DNA of 13,935 nucleotides from the NCBI GenBank assembly GCA_030527385.1, contig JAUNAY010000018.1:1-13935 (forward strand), given 5' to 3'. Position 1 is the first letter of the stretch, and each line of letters starts with the position of its first letter. Below the pieces are notes generated by a model. That model did no database searches. It worked only from the letters and a program-made list of their open reading frames with translations, and was not told the origin of the DNA. Made by a program: the position numbers and the translations under genes. Below, in pieces: positions 1 to 6,030 of the stretch. Source of the DNA: Fusobacterium sp. (lineage in GTDB: Bacteria; Fusobacteriota; Fusobacteriia; Fusobacteriales; Fusobacteriaceae).

Positions 1-122
1 TTAAAGAGATAATAAAAGTTAAAGATACAGTTAGTCAAAGGGAAATTACACAAGACAACGAAATATGCAGTTATAGAAAAGCTGTGGAAATATCATTAGA
101 AAAAGTGGAAAAAAATAGTTAA
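1..122 (+). CDS. C-terminal fragment of an unidentified protein
   Basis: An open frame enters from the left edge and is read from base 3 (AAA GAG ATA) to a TAA stop at 120-122, giving the last 39 residues of a protein. The tail is charged and rich in Lys, Glu and Ile, and ends in EKVEKNS. The other two plus-strand frames are closed by stops within the first 20 bases. The stop lies 11 bases before the start of the next gene, whose ribosome binding site follows at once, so the two are probably one operon. I do not recognise the family from this tail and no function can be given. Confidence 0.6.
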   Translation, partial: KEIIKVKDTVSQREITQDNEICSYRKAVEISLEKVEKNS

Positions 123-133
123 AGAGGTGAAAA

Positions 134-916
134 ATGTCTGTTATTTTAGATAAAGAACAGTTCTTTAAAAGGTTTTCTATTGATGAAAAATATTTTGAAT
201 CAACAGGACTAATTTGGGAAGAATTTTTGATTATATTTGAAGATTAGTCAGCTGTTGTACCATATTTGGAAAAGGAAGCAGAACATATAGTTTCAAAGTT
301 AATAGATGGAAATAATGTACACTCTGTTAGAAGAAGAGTAAAAAAGCCAGAACATCTTATTGAAAAAATTATTCGTAAAGGAAAAAAATATGTAGATAGA
401 GGGATATCCGTAGAAACATATAAGAAAATAGTAACAGATTTAATTGGAATAAGAGTACTACATCTATTTAAAGATGATTGGCGAGGAATTCACGGAGATA
501 TTATGAATTTGTGGGAAATAAGAGAAACCCCACAAATCAATATAAGAAGAGGAGATTATAATGTAGCTCAACTTCAAGAAAGTATAGCAGAATTAAATTG
601 TGAGATTGTTGTAAGAGATCACGGTTATCGTTCTGTTCATTATCTAATAGGTATACCTGTCACTAGAAAAGATGAGATTTTGGTAGAGATTCAAGTAAGA
701 ACAGTATTTGAGGAAGCGTGGAGTGAAATTGATCATCTAATGAGATACCCATATGATGTAAATAATCCTATAATTACTGAATACTTAGGTATTTTTAATA
801 GAATTGTAGGTAGTGCAGATGAAATGGGAACATTTATAAAAAATATGAAATCTCAATTTAGTGTACATAATGACAAAGAAAATCCACCTAGAGAATTAGA
901 TAATAAGTTTAAATAA
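134..916 (+). pseudogene. Small RelA/SpoT-type (p)ppGpp synthetase, interrupted by an in-frame TAG
   Basis: The frame opens at ATG 134 behind a good ribosome binding site (AGAGGTG, 124-129) and runs 37 codons to a TAG at 245-247. The same frame then continues without a break to TAA at 914-916. Without the stop the product would be about 260 residues. It has a synthetase domain: the catalytic Asp in DLIGIRV (about residue 102), GYRSVHYL (about 164-171), EIQVRT (about 185-190) and AWSEIDH (about 195-201). There is no HD hydrolase domain and no TGS/ACT regulatory tail, which fits a small alarmone synthetase that makes pppGpp/ppGpp from GTP/GDP and ATP. The only start after the stop that preserves the domain is TTG 266, which has no visible ribosome binding site and would lose about 44 N-terminal residues. 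A single change of a sense codon such as TAT to TAG would explain the break. Inactivation or weak expression of a truncated form are both possible; a sequencing error also remains possible. Confidence 0.75.
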
Positions 917-1043
917 TATTTTTTTGTCAAATGCTGTTGTTAAAAAATAAAAATATAAAAATCAAAATAAATTTTAAAAAGATATTTAGAAATGATTTAG
1001 AAAGTAAAATTTATTACAGAATATCAATTTATATTGTGACATT

Positions 1044-1076
1044 AAAAAGGAGAATTTACATAAAGTAAATTCTCCT
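1044..1076 (-). terminator. Rho-independent terminator after the malic enzyme gene
   Basis: A perfect 12-bp stem pairs AGGAGAATTTAC (1048-1059) with GTAAATTCTCCT (1065-1076) around a 5-base loop. On the minus strand it is followed by a run of five T (1044-1048). It sits about 50 bases past the malic enzyme stop. The relA-like gene on the plus strand converges on it, and AATTTTC on that side could make it weakly bidirectional. Confidence 0.8.
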
Positions 1077-1128
1077 AATTTTCAACCAATTTTTTATTAA
1101 TACTATTCAACAAGAAGTTATTTTCTTC

Positions 1129-2307
1129 CTATTCTCTACATATTCCTTGCTCTTTTGCTACTTTCTCTACTGCTGCTGCCACTGCATCTGCAACTCTAGG
1201 ATCAAAAGCATCTGGAATTATATATTTTTCATTTAGTTCCTCATCTTTAATAAGTGAAGCTAATCCATTTGCTGCTGCAAGTTTCATCTCTTCAGTTATT
1301 TTTTTAGATTTTGCTCTTAAAGCTCCTTTAAATAATCCTGGAAATACTAGAACGTTATTTATTTGATTAGGATAATCTGATCTTCCTGTTCCTACTATTC
1401 TTGCTCCTCCTGCTAAGGCATCTTCTGGCATAATTTCTGGAGTTGGATTAGCCATAGCAAAAATTACAGCATCTTTATTCATAGTTTTTACCATTTCAGT
1501 AGTTAAGATATTTCCAACTGACACCCCTACAAATACGTCAGCACCTTTTATAGCCACTGATAAATCCCCAGCTATATCGTTTGGATTAGAAATCTCTGCT
1601 AACTCCTTTTTAGAAAAATCATAATTATCTTTTTGACTTCTTCTTAAAATTCCTGGTCTATCTAATATTAAAAGTTCCTTTGCTCCTAATTTATGAATAA
1701 GTTTCGCTATTGAACTTCCAGCTGCTCCTGCACCATTAACTACTACTTTTGCTTCAGAGAATTTTTTACCTAAAAATTTAAAAGCATTTATCAATCCAGC
1801 TGCTACTACTATTGCTGTTCCGTGTTGATCATCGTGAAATACTGGTATATCAAGCTCTTTCTTTAATCTTGTTTCTATCTCTATACATCTTGGAGCTGAT
1901 ATATCTTCTAAGTTTATTCCTCCAAGACCTGGAGCTAATAGTTTCACAGTTTTAATTATCTCTTCTGGATCTTTAGTATCTAAACATATTGGAATTGCAT
2001 CTATTCCTCCAAATTCCTTAAATAAGACACATTTTCCTTCCATTACTGGTAATGCTGCTTCTGGTCCTATATCACCAAGTCCTAATACAGCAGTTCCATC
2101 AGTTATTACAGCTACTAAGTTTCCTTTAGAAGTATATTTATAAACATCATTTTTATTTTCAGCTATTCTTCTACAAGGTTCTGCTACCCCTGGAGAATAA
2201 GCTAAACTTAAATCTTCTCTATTTTTTACTGGAACTTTTGACACAACTGACAACTTTCCTTCATTTTTCTCGTGTAATTCTAAAGCTCTTTCATATACTG
2301 TTGGCAT
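1129..2307 (-). CDS. Malic enzyme (NAD(P)-dependent, short form)
   Basis: Oxidatively decarboxylates malate to pyruvate and CO2 with reduction of NAD(P)+, in the cytoplasm. The 392-residue length matches the short bacterial form without a C-terminal phosphotransacetylase domain. Visible motifs are LAYSPGVAEPC (36-45, with the family catalytic Tyr at 37), VITDGTAVLGLGDIG (67-81), the catalytic Lys region around residue 92, the metal-binding NLEDI (132-136) and FHDDQHGTA (157-165), and the dinucleotide-binding GAGAAG (192-197). The ATG is preceded by CGGAGG seven bases upstream. The gene has its own promoter and terminator, so it is a single-gene transcript between convergent and co-directional neighbours. 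Cofactor choice (NAD or NADP) cannot be read from what I see. It may link C4 acids to the pyruvate pool also fed by the glutamate cluster further right, but that is inference. Confidence 0.93.
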   Translation of the reverse strand: MPTVYERALELHEKNEGKLSVVSKVPVKNREDLSLAYSPGVAEPCRRIAENKNDVYKYTSKGNLVAVITDGTAVLGLGDIGPEAALPVMEGKCVLFKEFGGIDAIPICLDTKDPEEIIKTVKLLAPGLGGINLEDISAPRCIEIETRLKKELDIPVFHDDQHGTAIVVAAGLINAFKFLGKKFSEAKVVVNGAGAAGSSIAKLIHKLGAKELLILDRPGILRRSQKDNYDFSKKELAEISNPNDIAGDLSVAIKGADVFVGVSVGNILTTEMVKTMNKDAVIFAMANPTPEIMPEDALAGGARIVGTGRSDYPNQINNVLVFPGLFKGALRAKSKKITEEMKLAAANGLASLIKDEELNEKYIIPDAFDPRVADAVAAAVEKVAKEQGICRE

Positions 2308-2342
2308 AATTTACCTCCGTTTTTCATTTACTCTATATTCCT

Positions 2343-2371
2343 ATTATATTCCTTTTATTTAACTATGTAAA
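2343..2371 (-). promoter_or_regulatory. Promoter of the malic enzyme gene
   Basis: On the minus strand TTTACA (2366-2371) and TATAAT (2343-2348) are separated by exactly 17 bases. The start of transcription would fall near 2336, about 30 bases before the ATG, leaving room for the ribosome binding site. The remaining sequence up to 2483 is AT-rich and shows nothing else clear. Confidence 0.75.
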
Positions 2372-2483
2372 GATATTTTTTATCTTATGTGTTTTATTTA
2401 CGAAAAATAAAATTAAAATTAGAACGTTCACAAGCTTTAAAATTAAAAATGAAAATTTATTTTCAAATAAAATGATTTTTTTA

Positions 2484-2512
2484 TAAAACAAAAAGAAGGT
2501 TTCCCTTCTTTT
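2484..2512 (-). terminator. Rho-independent terminator after the Gate-domain membrane protein gene
   Basis: Nine base pairs join AAAAGAAGG (2491-2499) to CCTTCTTTT (2504-2512). Read on the minus strand the loop is GAAA, a stable tetraloop, and the stem runs into TTTTTGTTTT. It begins 8 bases after the stop codon of the gene. Confidence 0.8.
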
Positions 2513-2519
2513 AAAATAT

Positions 2520-3674
2520 TTATCCTAAGAATAAAGAAAATAAAAAATTAGCTGCTATCCCTGCTACTAGTCCACCTATTGTATGACTAAATATTGCTTT
2601 TCCAGTAAGTTCTCTATAATTTAAGCTGTCCATCATTGCCACGTGAGTACTTAAATATCCACTCCAGCACATTCCCATACTTGTAAATACTGCTATCTCT
2701 CTAGCCCCTATTACTCCCTCTTTTATAAATTGAGGTACAAGTCCAATTGCTGCTCCAACTGCTCCTAAAGCTGTTATAGGAAAAGCTATCGCTTCTGGAC
2801 TACTAAATCCAAATAGTGGTTTTAAAATAAAATTTAATTTTGCTCCTATAATTGGCAAAACTCCTATACCTTCATAAGCTGCTCCTGTATATCCTCCTTC
2901 TGGCATTCCATTGGTTAAAATTAAAACAGTTGTACAGATAATTATAACCCCTGGAATTATAGCAATTCCCATATCTACACCTATTTTTCCTCCCTCTAAC
3001 ATAGCTTCCAAAAATCTTCCAAATACAGAGCCACTTCTTATCTCTCTTGTATCAAAAACAAATTTTTCTACTGATTTATCCTCTTCTAACTCTCCTCTTT
3101 CAGCAAAATATTTTTTACTATAATGTATCATTAAATTAACACTTACAATACTTCCTATAACTGCTCCTAGATTTCCTATTAAAACAGCTTTAAAAAGATT
3201 TTCTTTTAATAATCCTCCTTGAGCAATCATAAAAGCTGATACAATAAATCCCATTCCAAAAGATGTTCCCAAATTTGTTAAAGCAGTAAATTGATAGTTT
3301 TTAAAATATTTTTTAAACTCTTTATTTGCTGCTAATCCCAAAACAGCTGGGTTATCTGAAATATAAGTAGTAACCACTGCTAAAGCAGATGCCCCTGGCA
3401 ATCTATACAAAGGATAGATTACAAAATACAATATCTTATTTATTAAAGCAATTACTCCAAATTCTGAAAGAATAGAAGATAAAGCTCCTGCTAACACTGC
3501 CACTCCCATAATAAAAAATACAGTATTTATCAATAGATCGTGAGCTGTTCCCATAATAGTATTAATCATATTTACTGGTCCCATTATTTTAGCAATAGCT
3601 GTACAAACTCCTCCTAAAGCCCCTAAGCATACAAAAGCTTCTAAACTGATAGCTTTCTTTTTTAATTTATTCAT
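2520..3674 (-). CDS. Gate (nucleoside-recognition) domain multi-span membrane protein
   Basis: A hydrophobic integral membrane protein of 384 residues with about eight or more predicted membrane segments. I assign it to the Gate/nucleoside-recognition superfamily because of the conserved stretch with YRLPGASALAVVTTYISDNP and the GTSFGMGF segment after it, and a second similar half near the C-terminus (GLVPQFIKEGVIGAREIAVF). The family contains transporters and spore-maturation-like proteins; substrate is not known here. I choose ATG 3674 rather than the upstream ATG 3701: AAGGAG lies 8 to 9 bases before 3674, while the upstream ATG lies almost at the predicted transcription start and has AAGG only one base away. 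The gene lies directly downstream of the secreted-type MTA/SAH nucleosidase gene but has its own strong promoter. Family assignment is by pattern recognition and moderately secure; function is open. Confidence 0.7.
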   Translation of the reverse strand: MNKLKKKAISLEAFVCLGALGGVCTAIAKIMGPVNMINTIMGTAHDLLINTVFFIMGVAVLAGALSSILSEFGVIALINKILYFVIYPLYRLPGASALAVVTTYISDNPAVLGLAANKEFKKYFKNYQFTALTNLGTSFGMGFIVSAFMIAQGGLLKENLFKAVLIGNLGAVIGSIVSVNLMIHYSKKYFAERGELEEDKSVEKFVFDTREIRSGSVFGRFLEAMLEGGKIGVDMGIAIIPGVIIICTTVLILTNGMPEGGYTGAAYEGIGVLPIIGAKLNFILKPLFGFSSPEAIAFPITALGAVGAAIGLVPQFIKEGVIGAREIAVFTSMGMCWSGYLSTHVAMMDSLNYRELTGKAIFSHTIGGLVAGIAANFLFSLFLG

Positions 3675-3709
3675 AAAAAAACACTCCTTATTAAAAATCA
3701 TACCTTAAA

Positions 3710-3738
3710 AGTATAACATTCAATACAAGGAGTGTCAA
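3710..3738 (-). promoter_or_regulatory. Strong promoter of the Gate-domain gene
   Basis: Minus-strand TTGACA (3733-3738) and TATACT (3710-3715) are spaced by 17 bases, one mismatch from consensus overall. Transcription would begin near 3703, which excludes translation from ATG 3701 in practice. The spacer contains ACACTCCTT, the inverse of the gene's own ribosome binding site (AAGGAGTGT in minus-strand sense). Confidence 0.8.
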
Positions 3739-3792
3739 TATTTTAAAAAATATTAATAATAATTTTAATTCTTTCTAAACTAATATCCTTAT

Positions 3793-4545
3793 TTACATAT
3801 TTTTTAACATTTCTTTAACTATTTTAGCCGAATTATTTGCTGCTAAAACTTCAAATTCTTCATAAACCATTGTTGCACTTCCATCAGCTTTATCTGACAT
3901 AGCTCTTAATATTACAAATGGAACTTTGTATGTTTTTGCTACTTGTGCTACTGCTGCCCCTTCCATTTCAACTGCTGAAGCATTAAAAGTTTTTCCTATC
4001 CAATTAACTTTATCTTTAGAGGCAACAAACTGATCTCCAGTAGCTATTCTACCAATTTTTACCTTATCTTTTCCTAAAACTTTTACTGCCGAATCATATG
4101 CCAATTTTTTTAATTTTTCATCAGCCTTAAACTCTACTTTATCTTGATCTGGTAATAATCCAGCTGGTCTTCCAAAAGCTGTTAAATCAACATCGTGTTG
4201 TACTAAATCTTCTGAAACAACTATATCTGCTATATTTAAAGAATTATCTATCGCTCCAGCAACCCCTGTAAATACTATTTTATCTACTTTATACTCTCTT
4301 ATTACTGTATTAGCTCCAATAGCTGCATTTACCTTTCCAACACCTGTTTTTAATAAAACAATATCTTTTCCTTCTAATTTTCCTTGATAATACTCAATAT
4401 CTCCTATCTTTTCAGATTTAATATTTTTTATCTCTTTTTTTAAAAGTTCAATTTCTGAATCCATAGCTCCTATAAGTGCAATTTTCTCTCCAAACGCTAG
4501 TGTAGATATTATTAAAGCTAATAAAAATACAACAATTTTTTTCAT
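3793..4545 (-). CDS. mtnN: 5'-methylthioadenosine/S-adenosylhomocysteine nucleosidase with a signal peptide
   Basis: Hydrolyses the N-glycosidic bond of methylthioadenosine and S-adenosylhomocysteine, releasing adenine and the thioribose. The fold and catalytic residues are intact: GAMDSE with the family acid Glu at residue 31, VEMEGAA with the substrate-binding Glu at 195, and SDKAD with the catalytic Asp at 218 (E12, E174 and D197 of the E. coli enzyme). The unusual part is the N-terminus. The core normally begins at the first residues (KIALIGAM), but here about 20 residues come first: two Lys, a hydrophobic stretch (IVVFLLALIISTLAF) and a small-residue region ending in AFGE, a typical Sec signal peptide with no lipobox Cys. 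GGGAGG lies 5 bases before this ATG, so the extension should be translated. The next internal Met (28) would cut into the active site. Its gene follows metK, the source of SAM, with a terminator hairpin between. Confidence 0.88.
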   Translation of the reverse strand: MKKIVVFLLALIISTLAFGEKIALIGAMDSEIELLKKEIKNIKSEKIGDIEYYQGKLEGKDIVLLKTGVGKVNAAIGANTVIREYKVDKIVFTGVAGAIDNSLNIADIVVSEDLVQHDVDLTAFGRPAGLLPDQDKVEFKADEKLKKLAYDSAVKVLGKDKVKIGRIATGDQFVASKDKVNWIGKTFNASAVEMEGAAVAQVAKTYKVPFVILRAMSDKADGSATMVYEEFEVLAANNSAKIVKEMLKNM

Positions 4546-4558
4546 ATTTTCCTCCCAT

Positions 4559-4592
4559 AAAAAATTAGACTAGAGAAAGCTCTCTAGTCTAA
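4559..4592 (-). terminator. Terminator between metK and mtnN, abutting the mtnN ribosome binding site
   Basis: A perfect 12-bp stem pairs TTAGACTAGAGA (4565-4576) with TCTCTAGTCTAA (4581-4592) around a 4-base loop. On the minus strand six T residues (4559-4564) follow, and the GGGAGG of mtnN begins two bases later. No promoter fits between the T-run and the mtnN start, so mtnN probably depends on readthrough. Confidence 0.8.
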
Positions 4593-4604
4593 ACAATAAT
4601 TTTT

Positions 4605-5759
4605 TTATTTATTTAAAGCTTTTTTTAATTCTTCTACTTTATTACATTTTTCCCAAGGAATATCTAAATCAGTTCTTCCTATATGTCCAAAAGCAGCTAA
4701 ATCTTGATATTTGAATTTTCCACTTCTAAGTTCAAGTTCTTTTTCTATTCCTCTAGGTGTTAAGTCGAATACTTTTTTAACAGCTTCTGCTAATTCATAT
4801 TCATCTATTTTTCCTGTTCCAAATGTATCTACTTTTACAGATGTTGGCTCAACTACTCCAATAGCATAAGAAAGTTGAATTTCACATTTATCTGCTAAAT
4901 CTGCTGCTACAATATTTTTAGCTACCCATCTTGCTGCATAAGCTGCTGATCTATCAACTTTAGATGGATCCTTTCCAGAAAAAGCTCCTCCACCGTGTCT
5001 AAAGTATCCTCCATAAGTATCAACTATAATCTTTCTTCCAGTAAGTCCTGTATCTCCGTGTGGTCCTCCAATTACAAATCTTCCAGTAGGATTAATATGA
5101 TATTTTTTAACTTGTGCTGGATCTAATTTATAACTTTCAAGAACTGGTTTTATTACTTTTTCGATAACTTCTTCTTTAATTTGTTCTTGAGTTACATCTG
5201 GATTATGTTGTACAGATACTACTACTGTATCTACATGGTCTATGTTTCCATTTTCATCATATGCTAAAGTTACTTGTGATTTTGCATCTGGTCTTGCCCA
5301 AGCAAGTTCTTTTGATCTTGTCATCTTAGTAAGCTTTACTAAAATTTCTCTTGCTAGGACTATTGCTAGTGGCATAAGTTCTGGAGTTTCTTTAACTGCT
5401 CCTCCAAACATTATCCCTTGGTCACCTGCTCCACCAATATCTACTCCCATAGCTATATCTGGAGATTGTGAATGAATAGCATTTAAAACTCCACAGTTAG
5501 AATCAAATCCCATTCCTTCTCTATATCCAATTTCATCTATCTTTCTTCTAACTATATCTTGGATATCTATATAAGTTGTTGTTGTGATTTCTCCACCTAC
5601 TACAACTTGTCCAGTAGTACAAAATACTTCACACGCTACTCTTGAATTTGGGTCATCTGCTAAACAAGCATCTAACACAGCATCTGAAATTTGATCTGAT
5701 ACTTTATCTGGATGTCCTGGAGACACGAATTCTGATGTGAAATAAGTTAATTTTTTCAT
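4605..5759 (-). CDS. metK: S-adenosylmethionine synthetase
   Basis: Makes S-adenosylmethionine from methionine and ATP in the cytoplasm, releasing phosphate and pyrophosphate. The 384-residue length is standard. Visible signatures are GHPDKVSDQISD (15-26, including the ATP-binding His16 and Asp18), the family signature GAGDQGIMFG (110-119), GPHGDTGLTGRK (232-243), and the phosphate-binding loop GGGAFSGKDPSKVDRSAAY (256-274). AGGAGG lies 5 bases before the ATG. The gene is preceded by a consensus promoter, a SAM-I riboswitch and a terminator, so its transcription should fall when SAM is abundant. It is followed by a terminator and then mtnN, which acts on products of SAM use. Confidence 0.97.
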   Translation of the reverse strand: MKKLTYFTSEFVSPGHPDKVSDQISDAVLDACLADDPNSRVACEVFCTTGQVVVGGEITTTTYIDIQDIVRRKIDEIGYREGMGFDSNCGVLNAIHSQSPDIAMGVDIGGAGDQGIMFGGAVKETPELMPLAIVLAREILVKLTKMTRSKELAWARPDAKSQVTLAYDENGNIDHVDTVVVSVQHNPDVTQEQIKEEVIEKVIKPVLESYKLDPAQVKKYHINPTGRFVIGGPHGDTGLTGRKIIVDTYGGYFRHGGGAFSGKDPSKVDRSAAYAARWVAKNIVAADLADKCEIQLSYAIGVVEPTSVKVDTFGTGKIDEYELAEAVKKVFDLTPRGIEKELELRSGKFKYQDLAAFGHIGRTDLDIPWEKCNKVEELKKALNK

Positions 5760-5814
5760 TTTTTCCTCCTATAATAATCAATTTAAAATAATAAAATAAG
5801 AAATAAATAACTAT

Positions 5815-5850
5815 ATAAAAATCCCTTCATCTCCGATAGATGAAGGGATT
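5815..5850 (-). terminator. Riboswitch-controlled terminator (expression platform) upstream of metK
   Basis: A 13-bp perfect stem pairs AATCCCTTCATCT (5820-5832) with AGATGAAGGGATT (5838-5850) around a 5-base loop, followed on the minus strand by five U. An alternative pairing is visible: minus-strand GATAGATG (5875-5882), which includes most of the 3' half of aptamer helix P1, is complementary to CATCTATC (5835-5842) in the upstream arm and loop of this terminator. SAM binding that closes P1 would free the terminator; without SAM the antiterminator forms. Confidence 0.88.
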
Positions 5851-5873
5851 AAACACTTATTCTATAATCCAAT

Positions 5874-5961
5874 CCATCTATCAGGAGTTAGCACCACACT
5901 CGATATTAATAAGCAGGTTGCTGAGATTTCAACGGGCCAGTCCCTCAATCTCTCTTGATGG
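5874..5961 (-). ncRNA. SAM-I (S-box) riboswitch aptamer
   Basis: The minus-strand RNA carries the S-box core in order: AAGAGAG, GAGGGACTGGCCC, TGAAATCTCAGCAACC and GGTGCTAACTCC. Helix P1 is closed by CCATC (5957-5961) with GATGG (5874-5878). It lies about 20 bases after the predicted transcription start and is followed by an antiterminator/terminator pair and metK. It binds S-adenosylmethionine and switches transcription off. Confidence 0.96.
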
Positions 5962-5989
5962 TAAATTTTGTACGCTCTTTTACATCTAA

Positions 5990-6018
5990 ATTATATAATT
6001 TTATACTTATTTTGTCAA
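5990..6018 (-). promoter_or_regulatory. metK: Consensus promoter of the S-box/metK transcript
   Basis: Minus-strand TTGACA (6013-6018) and TATAAT (5990-5995) are separated by 17 bases, a perfect match to the sigma-70 consensus. Transcription would begin near 5983. The -35 box starts only 12 bases beyond the citF stop codon. Confidence 0.85.
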
Positions 6019-6030
6019 TAATATTTTTAT

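Noticed and set aside
2911..3123. Plus-strand open frame opposite the Gate-domain gene
   Set aside because: It is antisense to a clear membrane protein, has no convincing start signal and resembles no family.
3675..3701. Upstream ATG start for the Gate-domain gene
   Set aside because: It lies at the predicted transcription start with no usable ribosome binding site; ATG 3674 has one.
3737..3754. AT-only hairpin after mtnN as a terminator
   Set aside because: AATATTTT pairs with AAAATATT but has no G-C pair and overlaps the -35 box of the next gene; too weak to call.
5242..5475. Plus-strand open frame opposite metK
   Set aside because: Shadow of the conserved metK coding sequence with no family character.
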